Shown here one piece after another: positions 18,555-26,626 of a DNA stretch of 64,000 nt; position 1 is the first letter of the stretch; each line of letters begins with the position of its first letter. The stretch is taken from the NCBI RefSeq assembly GCF_027943725.1, contig NZ_AP025696.1, positions 907,501-971,500 on the forward strand, read 5' to 3'. The DNA is from Nitrosophilus kaiyonis (lineage in GTDB: Bacteria; Campylobacterota; Campylobacteria; Campylobacterales; Nitratiruptoraceae). Below the pieces are notes generated by a model. It saw only the letters and a program-made list of their open reading frames with translations, was not told the DNA's origin and did no database searches. The position numbers and the translations under genes are program-made.

Positions 18555-19033
18555 TGAATATTTTTAATGAGATAAAAAGAGACAATATTATTGGAGTTAA
18601 AGAGCTATTAGAAGATATAGAAGAGATAAATAAAATTAAAAATGAAAATGGTGATTCTCTTTTAAGATATGTTATCAAATCAAAAGCTAGCCTTGCAATG
18701 TTTAAACTTATAACTGAATTTGGGGCTGATATATTTGAAGTTGACAGCGAAGGTGTTGGCTTAATTGATGATGCTATAAAAAAAGGAAGACTTGATATTG
18801 TTAAATTTTTAGTTGAAAGTGGAATTGATCCCAATACAACAAAAAGAAAATCAGGTTTTACACCATTGATGGCCGCAGTGAGTTATGGAGATGAAGATAT
18901 TACAAGATATCTTTTATCACTTGGAGTTGATACAGAAGTTAAAGACAATTTTGAATATTCAGCAAAAGATTATGCAAAAATGACTGGATATAAAAGATTT
19001 ATAAAAATAATAGAAGAGTATGAAAGGAAATGA
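18554..19033 (+). CDS. ankyrin-repeat protein
   Basis: 159 residues built of about four ankyrin repeats: NGDSLLRYVIKSKASLAMFK, GVGLIDDAIKKGRLDIVKFL, SGFTPLMAAVSYGDEDITRY and EYSAKDYAKMTGYKRFIKII, with GADI/GIDP/GVDT turns. Such proteins mediate protein contacts; the partner is not evident. There is no signal peptide, so it is cytoplasmic. Start ATG 18554 overlaps the upstream stop; the end overlaps the next start by 4 bp (ATGA). Confidence 0.85.
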   Translation: MNIFNEIKRDNIIGVKELLEDIEEINKIKNENGDSLLRYVIKSKASLAMFKLITEFGADIFEVDSEGVGLIDDAIKKGRLDIVKFLVESGIDPNTTKRKSGFTPLMAAVSYGDEDITRYLLSLGVDTEVKDNFEYSAKDYAKMTGYKRFIKIIEEYERK

Positions 19034-20304
19034 TGAAAAAAGTTGAGTTACTTAGTCCTGCTGGAAATTTAGAAAAATTAAAAATTGCTATCTCTTATGG
19101 GGCTGATGCTGTATATGGAGGTGTTAGCCATTTTAGTTTGAGAATTAGAAGTGGTAAAGAGTTTACCTATGAAAGTTTTAAAGAAGGAATTGAATATGCC
19201 CATGAAAAAGGCAAAAAAGTCTATTGTACTATAAATGGTTTTCCTTTTAATTCACAAATAAAGCTTTTCAAAAATCATATTGAGAAGATGGCAGCGCTTA
19301 ATCCAGATGCATTTATTGTAAGTACTCCTGGTGTGATAAAACTTTGTAAAGAGATAGCTCCACATATTGACTTGCATTTATCAACTCAAGCAAATGTTAT
19401 GAATTATCTTGATGCTGAGGTTTATTATGAATTGGGAGTAAAAAGGATAATTGTTGCTAGAGAGATAAGTTTAAAAGATGTAAAAATTATAAAAGAGAAA
19501 CTGCCAGATTTAGAGCTTGAAGTTTTTGTGCATGGAAGTATGTGTTTTGCATATAGTGGCAGATGTTTGATTTCAACCCTTCAAAGTGGTAGAGTGCCAA
19601 ATAGAGGAAGCTGTGCAAATGATTGTAGATTTCCTTATACATTGTATGCTGAAAATCCTGAAAATGGAACTCTTTTTAAGTTAGAAGAGGTTGAAAATGA
19701 AGGTACATATATAATGAATGCAAAGGATTTAAATCTTGCCTCACATATAAAAGAGATTTTAGATTGTAATTGTGTTGATAGCTTAAAAATTGAAGGAAGA
19801 ACAAAAAGTCCATACTATGCAGCAATAACTACAAAAGTTTATCGACAAGCGATAGATGATTATTATAAGGGAGAATTCCATCCAGAACTTTACCAAAAAG
19901 AGCTTAATACAACAAAACACAGAGGTTTTACTGACGCATATCTGATTCAGAGGCCTTATGAAAAAGGTGATACTCAAAAACTTGATAGCTCTATTAGCCA
20001 AGGATCACATCAAGTTACTGCTGAGGTTACTGAAGATGGGCTTTTTTTTATGACAAAAGATAAGATGTGCGCAGGAGATGAAGTTGAGATTGTATCTCCA
20101 ACAGATAATTTAAAAGAGTGTGAAAACGAAATAGGAAAAATTTATAGAAATGAAGATAGGTGGTTTATAAAGTTTTATAAAATTGAAACTAAAGACAATA
20201 AAGAGCTAAATTGCGTTCACAGTGGAAATCTAAATCCTATAAAACTTCCATGTAAACTTCCAGCTTTTAGTTTTTTTAGAAGGCAAATAGAGGTTGTAGC
20301 ATAA
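19030..20304 (+). CDS. U32 family tRNA hydroxylation protein (TrhP/YegQ-like)
   Basis: 424 residues of the peptidase U32 family, whose YegQ/TrhP group hydroxylates uridine 34 of some tRNAs and assembles an Fe-S cluster. The N-terminal LLSPAGNLEKLKIAISYGAD, YGGVSHFSLR and the core EVFVHGSMCFAYSGRC followed by NRGSCANDCRFPY supply the typical cysteines. A C-terminal beta domain follows (GDEVEIVSP). YegQ-like is preferred over RlhA because of length, but the exact substrate is inferred. Order before purE matches C. jejuni. Confidence 0.85.
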   Translation: MMKKVELLSPAGNLEKLKIAISYGADAVYGGVSHFSLRIRSGKEFTYESFKEGIEYAHEKGKKVYCTINGFPFNSQIKLFKNHIEKMAALNPDAFIVSTPGVIKLCKEIAPHIDLHLSTQANVMNYLDAEVYYELGVKRIIVAREISLKDVKIIKEKLPDLELEVFVHGSMCFAYSGRCLISTLQSGRVPNRGSCANDCRFPYTLYAENPENGTLFKLEEVENEGTYIMNAKDLNLASHIKEILDCNCVDSLKIEGRTKSPYYAAITTKVYRQAIDDYYKGEFHPELYQKELNTTKHRGFTDAYLIQRPYEKGDTQKLDSSISQGSHQVTAEVTEDGLFFMTKDKMCAGDEVEIVSPTDNLKECENEIGKIYRNEDRWFIKFYKIETKDNKELNCVHSGNLNPIKLPCKLPAFSFFRRQIEVVA

Positions 20305-20339
20305 AAAATGCAAAAATATTAATTTTATTGGAAGTTTTG

Positions 20340-20345
20340 TATAAT
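20340..20345 (+). promoter_or_regulatory. probable -10 box for purE
   Basis: TATAAT within TTTTGTATAATTTT, about 170 nt upstream of purE. The heptad island 20360-20505 would therefore form the transcribed leader. Confidence 0.5.
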
Positions 20346-20359
20346 TTTAAATCTATTAG

Positions 20360-20505
20360 CAAGTGAGAAGTCATTGGTCATTAAGTGATTATTCATTAGT
20401 AAAAATTAGTGATATTGGATAGTGATAGTTGAGAGGTTTTAACTACTCAACCAAATTCCTCCTAATGACCAATGACTAATGACTAATGAGTAATGTCCAA
20501 TTTTA
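20360..20505. repeat. heptad-repeat island in the purE leader
   Basis: Left arm of AGTCATT/GGTCATT/TTCATTA units, right arm of CCTAATG, ACCAATG, ACTAATG, ACTAATG, AGTAATG units in 7-bp register; the arms are on opposite strands and can pair around a unique centre (about 20405-20455). Confidence 0.85.
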
Positions 20506-20515
20506 AAGGAGTTTT

Positions 20516-21010
20516 ATGAGATTTGTATCAATTATAATGGGAAGTAAAAGCGATTATGATGTTATGAAAGAGTGTGCTAATGTTTTAGAGAAGTTTGGAG
20601 TTCAATATGAGATGATAATATCAAGTGCTCATAGAAGTCCTCATAGAACAAAAGGCTACGTAGTAGAGGCTGAAAATAAAGGAGCAAAAGTTTTTATTTG
20701 TGCTGCTGGGATGGCTGCTCATTTAGCTGGTGTTGTTGCTTCATTAACTACTAAGCCAGTTATCGGAGTGCCAATGAAAGGCGGATTTATGGATGGAATG
20801 GATGCTCTTTTAAGTACAGTACAAATGCCAGCTGGAATGCCAGTAGCAACTGTAGCAGTTGGTAAAGCTGGAGCAGTTAATGCAGCATATCTTGCTATGC
20901 AAATTTTAGCAATAGATGATGATGAGTTAAAAACAAAATTGGAAGAAGATAGAATAGCTAAAGCTAAAAAAGTTGAAGCAGATTCAAGTGAAATAGAAGT
21001 ATTGTTATAG
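20516..21010 (+). CDS. purE: N5-carboxyaminoimidazole ribonucleotide mutase
   Basis: Converts N5-CAIR to CAIR in purine synthesis. The 164-residue class I PurE has the IIMGSKSDYDVM substrate loop, ISSAHRSPHRT with the catalytic histidine, and ICAAGMAAHLAGVVASLTTK, GGFMDGMDALLSTVQMPAGM and VAVGKAGAVNAA. The class I enzyme normally requires PurK, not seen here. AAAGGAG lies before the ATG. The position after the U32 gene matches C. jejuni. Confidence 0.96.
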   Translation: MRFVSIIMGSKSDYDVMKECANVLEKFGVQYEMIISSAHRSPHRTKGYVVEAENKGAKVFICAAGMAAHLAGVVASLTTKPVIGVPMKGGFMDGMDALLSTVQMPAGMPVATVAVGKAGAVNAAYLAMQILAIDDDELKTKLEEDRIAKAKKVEADSSEIEVLL

Positions 21011-21086
21011 CTAATTTTAGTTGAGTAAGATAAATAAGAGGGCAAAGTGGTAAGCAGTGAAATTGTAAAGCGGCCTATTCCCAATT
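21011..21086. repeat. heptad-like tract left of family A copy 1
   Basis: GATAAAT, AAGAGGG, CAAAGTG, GTAAGCA, GTGAAAT, TGTAAAG, CGGCCTA, TTCCCAA: degenerate 7-bp units running into the start of the family A element. Confidence 0.55.
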
Positions 21087-21283
21087 GAATGCTCTGAAAA
21101 ATTATCAAATTTTACTCAAACAAGTTGAAATTTTTAGTAAACTAACGCTTGAAAATTTTATTAAAAAGTGCAAACGCAAGCGCCCTAAAAGGGTAAATGC
21201 ACTTTTTTGGCCTAAAGGCCAACATAAAATTTTCATACTAAAATTTCAAAGTTTTCGTTCAATTTGTAATTTTTCAGAGGTCT
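21087..21283. repeat. near-palindromic dispersed repeat family A, copy 1 (197 bp)
   Basis: Identical in length to the copy at 39583-39779, with four base differences. Imperfect terminal inverted repeats begin CTCTGAAAAATTA at the left and, on the other strand, at the right. Inside are a stem AAAAAGTGCA/TGCACTTTTT (21163-21207) enclosing CCCT-AAA-AGGG, and TTGGCC-TAAA-GGCCAA (21207-21222). It encodes no recognisable protein although one frame is open throughout. MITE-like. It is flanked on both sides by heptad tracts. Confidence 0.88.
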
Positions 21284-21352
21284 TAATGTCTAATTTCCAA
21301 TTACCAATGCCTAATGACTAATTACAAATTACTAATGTCCAATGACTAATTT
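21284..21352. repeat. heptad-repeat tract right of family A copy 1
   Basis: TAATGTC, TAATTTC, CAATTAC, CAATGCC, TAATGAC, TAATTAC, AAATTAC, TAATGTC, CAATGAC, TAATTT: near-perfect 7-bp register before the next gene's ribosome site. Confidence 0.88.
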
Positions 21353-21366
21353 AAAAAAGGAAAATT

Positions 21367-22236
21367 ATGAATATGAAGCCAGATTGTCTGGTATGTCTTT
21401 TTAATCAGACTTTAAGAGTTACAAAAGCTCTTAATTTAGATGACGAAAGTGCTAAAAAAGTTTTAGATGAAGCTGCTATTACTATTTCAAAATTTTCTCT
21501 AAATATGACACCACCCGAGGCTGCTGCTATTTTATATCCTCAAATTTCAAAAATAGTAAAAAAAGATGATGTTTATGAAGAAAAAAAGATAGAGTCTACC
21601 AATAAAGCTTTAAAATTATTAGATATTGTAGTAGAGAAAGTAAATAGTTTAAAAGATGATATAGATGGGGCTTTGAGAGCTGCAGTATTAGGAAATATTA
21701 TAGATTTTGCAACACAAGTAATGTTTGATATCGAAAAAGAGATTGATACAATATTTAAAGCAAAATTTGCAATTGATGATAAAGAGAGTTTTAAAAAGAA
21801 ACTAAAAGAATCAAAAAAAGTTGTTGTCATAGGTGATAATGTGGGTGAGCATGTTTTTGATAAATTTATGATGGAAATATTTTTTGATTTTAATCCAAAA
21901 ATAGATATATTTTATATTACAAGAGGAAAACCTATTATAAATGATGTAACAGCAAAAGATGCTAAGGCAATAGATATAGATAAAATTGCGCAAATAGTTG
22001 ATAGTGGAGTAGATACTCCAGGTTTTATATATAACAAAGCTAATGATTATACAAAAAAAATTTTTGATGAAGCTGATCTTATATTAGCAAAAGGCATGGG
22101 AAATTATGAGTGTATGGAAGAGTTAAAAGATGATAGGATATTTTTTCTATTTAAAGTAAAATGTTCAGTAGTAGCTAATAAAATTGGAAAAAATATTGGA
22201 GATTTAATTTGTATGAATAGTAGAGTTAAGAGTTAA
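21367..22236 (+). CDS. DUF89 family damage-control phosphatase-like protein
   Basis: 289 residues of the DUF89/ARMT1 metal-dependent phosphatase family, proposed to remove damaged sugar-phosphate or cofactor intermediates. The N-terminal PDCLVC CxxC marks the prokaryotic subgroup. Metal/active-site segments are IGDNVGEHVFDKFMM, ITRGKPIINDVTAKDA and DLILAKGMGNYECM. The substrate is unknown. The last codons (SRVKS and stop) are made of heptad-repeat sequence, so the natural C-terminus may have been altered. AAAAGGA precedes the ATG. Confidence 0.85.
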   Translation: MNMKPDCLVCLFNQTLRVTKALNLDDESAKKVLDEAAITISKFSLNMTPPEAAAILYPQISKIVKKDDVYEEKKIESTNKALKLLDIVVEKVNSLKDDIDGALRAAVLGNIIDFATQVMFDIEKEIDTIFKAKFAIDDKESFKKKLKESKKVVVIGDNVGEHVFDKFMMEIFFDFNPKIDIFYITRGKPIINDVTAKDAKAIDIDKIAQIVDSGVDTPGFIYNKANDYTKKIFDEADLILAKGMGNYECMEELKDDRIFFLFKVKCSVVANKIGKNIGDLICMNSRVKS

Positions 22237-22315
22237 GTGCTAAGAGTTAAGAGAAATAATAATTATAAAAGTTTTAACTTAATGCTTAATTCTTAACGCT
22301 TAATTCTTAATACTA
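22222..22315. repeat. heptad-repeat hairpin island (TTAAGAG flavour)
   Basis: The left arm 22226-22251 and right arm 22285-22310 (26 nt each) are complementary with one mismatch when G-U pairs are allowed, around a 33-nt loop. Both arms are heptads (AGAGTTA / CTTAATT). The DUF89 stop codon lies in the left arm. Confidence 0.85.
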
Positions 22316-22328
22316 AAAAGGAGGTAAA

Positions 22329-22580
22329 GTGGCTGAGAAAAAACCTCAAAAAAGGGTTGTTTTATTTACAGGACCAGGATGTCACTGGTGTGTAAAAGCT
22401 AAAAACTATTTTAAAGCAAAAGGGATAAGATTTAAAGAGATTGATATATCACGCGATCAAAAAGCTGCACAAGATTGTCAAAGACATGGCTGTAGAGGAG
22501 TTCCAGTTGTATTGATTGGAAGCAGATGGATATGCGGATTTGATCAAGCAAAAATAAATAAGGAGTTAGGAATTTCATGA
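22329..22580 (+). CDS. glutaredoxin-like protein
   Basis: 83 residues with a thioredoxin fold: [19 protein letters not shown] (CxxC active site, CHWC), a cis-proline segment RGVPVVLIG and a GFDQ tail. It probably reduces disulfides or glutathione-like adducts in the cytoplasm. Two additional cysteines (QDCQRHGC) are unusual. The start is GTG 22329 with GGAGG ahead. It overlaps glyQ by 4 bp. Confidence 0.85.
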   Translation: MAEKKPQKRVVLFTGPGCHWCVKAKNYFKAKGIRFKEIDISRDQKAAQDCQRHGCRGVPVVLIGSRWICGFDQAKINKELGIS

Positions 22581-23425
22581 TAACTTTTAGTGAACTTTTA
22601 CTTAAACTACAAAATTTTTGGTCTACACAAGGTTGTACAATACTTCAGCCATATGATATTCCAAGTGGTGCTGGTACTTTTCATCCGGCAACATTTTTAA
22701 GATCACTCGATTCAAAACCATGGGCAACAGCATATGTTGCTCCATCTCGTAGGCCTACAGATGGAAGATATGGTGAAAATCCAAATAGACTTGGAAGCTA
22801 TTATCAGTTTCAAGTTTTAATAAAGCCAAGTCCAGATAATATTCAAGAGCTTTATTTAAAAAGTTTAGAAAGCCTTGGACTTGATATAAAAAATCATGAT
22901 ATAAGATTTGTAGAAGATAACTGGGAGAGTCCTACACTTGGGGCTTGGGGACTTGGATGGGAAGTTTGGCTTGATGGTATGGAAGTTACTCAATTTACCT
23001 ATTTTCAGCAAGTTGGAGGATATGAGTGTGATCCGGTAGCAGTTGAGATAACCTACGGTACAGAAAGACTTGCTATGTATCTCCAAGAAGTAGAGAATGT
23101 TTTTGATATTCTTTGGAGTGAAGGTGTAAAGTATGGTGATGTTCATAAACAGAGTGAATATGAATTTAGCAGATACAATTTTGAAGTTGCCGATACAAAT
23201 ATGCTTTTTAAACATTTTGAAGATGCAACAAATGAGTGTAAAAGATGTTTAGAAGAAAAACTTCCTTTACCAGCTTATGATCAGTGCCTTTTAGCCTCAC
23301 ATATATTCAATACTTTAGATGCAAGAAAAGCAATTAGTGTAACTGAGAGACAAAATTTTATACTTAAGGTTAGAGAACTTGCAAAAGGGTGTGCAACTGT
23401 TTATAAGGGAATTAGTGGAGATTAA
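22577..23425 (+). CDS. glyQ: glycyl-tRNA synthetase alpha subunit
   Basis: Catalytic subunit of the alpha2-beta2 glycyl-tRNA synthetase. The 282 residues contain the canonical [47 protein letters not shown] and [12 protein letters not shown]. The beta subunit gene (glyS) is not in the window, which is normal in this phylum where the two are often separated. It follows the glutaredoxin with an ATGA overlap. Confidence 0.97.
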   Translation: MITFSELLLKLQNFWSTQGCTILQPYDIPSGAGTFHPATFLRSLDSKPWATAYVAPSRRPTDGRYGENPNRLGSYYQFQVLIKPSPDNIQELYLKSLESLGLDIKNHDIRFVEDNWESPTLGAWGLGWEVWLDGMEVTQFTYFQQVGGYECDPVAVEITYGTERLAMYLQEVENVFDILWSEGVKYGDVHKQSEYEFSRYNFEVADTNMLFKHFEDATNECKRCLEEKLPLPAYDQCLLASHIFNTLDARKAISVTERQNFILKVRELAKGCATVYKGISGD

Positions 23426-23429
23426 TTGA

Positions 23430-23592
23430 GTGTGGTGAGTTAGAGTTATGAATTAAGATTTAAGAGCTAAGTGAGTTGTGGAATAGGGGCGCAGCGGGAT
23501 AGTGGAGAAGAAAATAAAGTGGAAGGATGAAGGCTGAAGGTAGAAGGAAAGGCTAACTACTAATGACCAATGACGAATGTCCAATGTCCAAC
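23430..23592. repeat. heptad-repeat island between glyQ and the Nif3-like gene
   Basis: Four flavours in tandem: AGTTAGA/GATTTAA units, AATAGGG/GGATAGT units, GATGAAG/GCTGAAG/GTAGAAG units and CTAATGA/CCAATGA/CCAATGT units. No gene is seen in the gap. Confidence 0.8.
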
Positions 23593-23603
23593 AAGGAATA
23601 TTT

Positions 23604-24326
23604 ATGAAAGTTAGAGAAATTTATGATATTTTAGATGAGATAAGTCCATTTGAGCTTCAAGAAAGTTGGGATAATAGTGGTTTACAGGTTGGAAATTTTA
23701 ATGATGAGATAAAAAAAATTGTACTATCATTAGATATAGATTTTGAATTTTTGGCTTCAATGGAACCAAAAACGCTTATTGTTACACATCACCCTTTAAT
23801 TTTTAAACCATTGAAAAATTTAGATTTTTCAAATTATCCAGCAAATCTTATAAAAGAGTTAATTAAAAAAGAGAGTAGTTTAATTTCTATGCATACAAAC
23901 TTTGATAAAACACATTTAAATAGTTTTGTTGCGAAAGATATTTTAGGATTTCAAAGTAGTATATGTGAAGATTTTATATGCTATTTTAATGTGGATTTTT
24001 ATTTTGATGATTTTGTAAAATTTATAAAAAAATCATTTAATCTTAAAACAGTCAAATATGTAAAAGCAAAAGATAGAATAAAAAAAGTAGCTTTAACAAC
24101 TGGAGCAGGTGGGAGTTTGATAAAAGAGGTAGATGCAGATCTATTTTTAACAGGTGATATAAAATATCACGATGCAATGGAAGCAAAATCTATAGGTCTT
24201 TCTTTAATAGATATAGAGCATTTTGCAAGTGAGCGTTATTTTGGGGAGGTTTTAGCATCTCAATTGAAAAAAAACAAAATTGAAGCTATAATTTCATCAA
24301 CAAAAAACCCTTTTGATTATATGTAA
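23604..24326 (+). CDS. Nif3-like dinuclear metal center protein (YbgI family)
   Basis: 240 residues of the Nif3/YbgI family, toroidal hexamers with a two-metal site; members were named GTP cyclohydrolase 1 type 2, but the function is unsettled. Metal-site segments are SWDNSGLQVG, VTHHPLIF, SMHTNFDK and the C-terminal DIEHFASE. Start ATG 23604 has AAGGAATA ahead; an upstream in-frame ATG at 23577 lies in the heptad tract and is rejected. Gene order glyQ-nif3-zinc ribbon is conserved in the phylum. Confidence 0.9.
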   Translation: MKVREIYDILDEISPFELQESWDNSGLQVGNFNDEIKKIVLSLDIDFEFLASMEPKTLIVTHHPLIFKPLKNLDFSNYPANLIKELIKKESSLISMHTNFDKTHLNSFVAKDILGFQSSICEDFICYFNVDFYFDDFVKFIKKSFNLKTVKYVKAKDRIKKVALTTGAGGSLIKEVDADLFLTGDIKYHDAMEAKSIGLSLIDIEHFASERYFGEVLASQLKKNKIEAIISSTKNPFDYM

Positions 24327-24346
24327 AAAGCCCATAAAGGATAAAA

Positions 24347-25066
24347 ATGAAACAATATATTAAGCAGCTTGTTGAACTATCAAAAGTTGATAAAGAGATT
24401 GACTCATTTGAGCCAAAAATAATTGAGGTAAAAAGTAGACTTGAAAATGTTGAAAAAGAGAAAAATATTATAGAAGAGTCAATCAATGCTTTAAATGAAG
24501 AGATTCAAGAGTGTGAATTAAAGAAAAGAAAAAATGAACTTCATCTAAAAGAGTTATCAGATAAGTTGGATGAACTATCTAAAAAAAGTGCAAATGTTAA
24601 AACAGAAAAAGAGGCTAAAGCTATACAATTAGAAGAAGAGATTGCTAAAGAGCAGATAAATTTTGCCAATGAAGAGGTAGCAAGACTTGAAAATAGTTGT
24701 GAGACAAAGCTTGAAGAGAAAGCATCTTTAGAAGAGAGATTAAAAGAGGTTGAGGCAAGACTTGAAAAAACAAAAGAGGCAGTTGAAAATGAGTTAAAAG
24801 AGATTGAAGAGGAGAGAAAAAAAGTTTTTGAGAAAAAGCAAGAACTTATCTCAAAAATTCCTCAAAAAATTTTAGCATTTTATGAAAAAATAAGAAGATG
24901 GGCTAAAAATAGTGCTGTAGTTCCTGTTAAAAAACATGCTTGTATGGGCTGCTATATGAAAATTAACGATAAAACCTTTTCAAAAGTTATAAAAGGTGAA
25001 GAGATAGTTACATGTCCTCATTGTGGAAGAATTTTGTATCTTGAAGAAGAGGAAGAGACAGTTTAG
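24347..25066 (+). CDS. coiled-coil C4 zinc-ribbon protein (HP0958-like)
   Basis: 239 residues: a long antiparallel coiled coil (about residues 5-175) and a C-terminal zinc ribbon, CMGCYMKI and CPHCGRIL. The H. pylori homologue HP0958 stabilises sigma-54 and affects flagellin mRNA, so a role in flagellar gene expression is plausible. It sits between nif3 and waaA as in H. pylori and C. jejuni. The sequence is very rich in Glu and Lys. Confidence 0.88.
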   Translation: MKQYIKQLVELSKVDKEIDSFEPKIIEVKSRLENVEKEKNIIEESINALNEEIQECELKKRKNELHLKELSDKLDELSKKSANVKTEKEAKAIQLEEEIAKEQINFANEEVARLENSCETKLEEKASLEERLKEVEARLEKTKEAVENELKEIEEERKKVFEKKQELISKIPQKILAFYEKIRRWAKNSAVVPVKKHACMGCYMKINDKTFSKVIKGEEIVTCPHCGRILYLEEEEETV

Positions 25067-25185
25067 TATTTAGTCATTAGACATTAGACATTAGTCATTA
25101 GTAATTGGTGTTAAATAAAAGTTTTGAATTTATTATTAATTACTACTAATGACTTAATGACTAATGACCATTGACTAATGTCAAG
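25066..25185. repeat. heptad-repeat hairpin island before waaA
   Basis: Left arm ATTAGTC/ATTAGAC units and right arm CTAATGA/CCATTGA units, opposed around an AT-rich centre (about 25110-25135). It begins directly at the stop of the upstream gene. Confidence 0.85.
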
Positions 25186-25193
25186 GCAATTGA

Positions 25194-26342
25194 ATGTTTC
25201 CCATATTTTATACAATACTTTTAACTATTTTATATATTTTTTCAATCCCTTTTTTAATTCTTCTCTCTTTTAAAAAAAAGTATAAAAGGTCAATTCCAGC
25301 AAGATTTTTTCTTATTAAAAATCCTCCATTTAATGAAAAACTTGTCCATTTTCATTCATGTAGCTTTGGAGAAACAATCTCATTAGAGCCTATTTTAAAA
25401 AATTTTGAAAAAGTAAATATTTCTGTAATTACAGATACCGGTTTTAATGCAGCTAAAAGATATAAAAATGCTGATGTTAGATTTTTGCCATTTGAGATAT
25501 TTTTATGGTTTTGGCTGAAGCCTGGGAAAGTTTTGGTTGTTACTGAAGCTGAACTTTGGTATCTTCTTTTTTATCTATCAAAAAAAAGAGGTTCATATAC
25601 ATTTTTAATAAATGCAAGAATTAGTGATAAAAGCTATAAGAGTTATCTCAAATTTAGATGGTTTTATAAAAAAATATTTGAGAATATTGATTTTATTTTT
25701 GCTCAAAGTGAAGAGGATAAAAAAAGATTGATAGAGCTTGGTGCAAAAAATGTTGAAATTGCAGGAAATATAAAATTGGCTAATACTCCTAAAATTTCAA
25801 AGCATTATAAAAAACCAAAAAAATTTATAATTGTAGCTGCAAGTACACACGACCCAGAAGAAGAAATCATTGTAACTGCTTGGATTGAAAGTGGTATGAA
25901 AGATTCTATTTTAGTAGTTGTGCCAAGACATCCAGAGAGGTTTGATGAGGTTGATGAATTACTTTCTAATATAGCAAAAAGAGAAAATTTATCATATCAT
26001 AGATTTTCACAAAGAGATGATTTTGATGCAGATATAATACTTGTTGATAAATTGGGAGAGCTTATAAATATTTATAAAATTGCTGATCTTGTTATACTAG
26101 GTGGAAGTTTTGTATCTGTTGGTGGTCACAATCCTTTAGAGCCAGCTTTTTTCAATAAACCAATTATTAGTGGAAAATATATATTTAATCAAAAAGAGAC
26201 CTATTCTTATGTCGATGGTATTATGCTAATAGAAGCTAATGAATTAAAAGATATTTTAAAAGAGAAAAAATTTATACCAACAAAAATTAAAGCTAAAGTA
26301 GATATAAATAAAATTGTTAAGGCGATAAAAGATGTGGTTTGA
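25194..26342 (+). CDS. waaA: 3-deoxy-D-manno-octulosonic acid transferase
   Basis: Adds Kdo to lipid A precursor at the cytoplasmic face of the inner membrane. 382 residues: an N-terminal membrane anchor (about 3-26), SCSFGETISLEPIL with the catalytic Glu, VVTEAELWY, and the GT-B C-terminal half with FAQSEEDKKRL, AGNIKLA and LGGSFVSVGGHNPLEPA. The order waaA after the zinc-ribbon gene is conserved. It overlaps the DUF167 gene by 11 bp. Confidence 0.94.
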   Translation: MFPIFYTILLTILYIFSIPFLILLSFKKKYKRSIPARFFLIKNPPFNEKLVHFHSCSFGETISLEPILKNFEKVNISVITDTGFNAAKRYKNADVRFLPFEIFLWFWLKPGKVLVVTEAELWYLLFYLSKKRGSYTFLINARISDKSYKSYLKFRWFYKKIFENIDFIFAQSEEDKKRLIELGAKNVEIAGNIKLANTPKISKHYKKPKKFIIVAASTHDPEEEIIVTAWIESGMKDSILVVVPRHPERFDEVDELLSNIAKRENLSYHRFSQRDDFDADIILVDKLGELINIYKIADLVILGGSFVSVGGHNPLEPAFFNKPIISGKYIFNQKETYSYVDGIMLIEANELKDILKEKKFIPTKIKAKVDINKIVKAIKDVV

Positions 26343-26616
26343 AAAAAAAGATAATTATGTTATTTTTTATATAAAAGCTCAGCCAAACTCAAGTCAAAAT
26401 AAAATTGCTGGTATTTATGGAGATAGTTTAAAAATAAATATAAAAGCCCCAGCAGTTGAAGGGGCAGCCAATAAAGAGCTTATAAAGTTTTTGAGTAAAA
26501 CTTTTAAGATAGCAAAAAGTGAAATAGAGTTTATAAGTGGAAAAACAAGTAAAAGAAAAGCAGTTAAACTGCCTTTAAATGAAAAGGTAGAAGAGTTAAT
26601 TGTTTCATTAAAATAA
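26332..26616 (+). CDS. DUF167 / YggU family protein
   Basis: 94 residues matching the DUF167 fold: YIKAQPNSSQNKIAGIYGD, IKAPAVEGAANKELIKFL and ISGKTSKRKAVKL. The biochemical function is unknown. It starts inside the waaA end, indicating translational coupling. It is inserted between waaA and the pseudouridine synthase relative to the C. jejuni order as I remember it. Confidence 0.88.
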   Translation: MWFEKKDNYVIFYIKAQPNSSQNKIAGIYGDSLKINIKAPAVEGAANKELIKFLSKTFKIAKSEIEFISGKTSKRKAVKLPLNEKVEELIVSLK

Positions 26617-26626
26617 AAGGATAAAA

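Noticed and set aside
21085-21321. Open frame of 78 codons across family A copy 1, and the matching one at 39557-39802
   Set aside because: The frame is open in both copies, but the two copies differ by one silent and two replacement changes, there is no ribosome site tied to the repeat, and the DNA is palindromic. I treat it as a by-product of the repeat.
23577-23603. Upstream ATG for the Nif3-like gene
   Set aside because: It lies in a heptad tract and lacks a ribosome site, whereas ATG 23604 has AAGGA and matches the family start.
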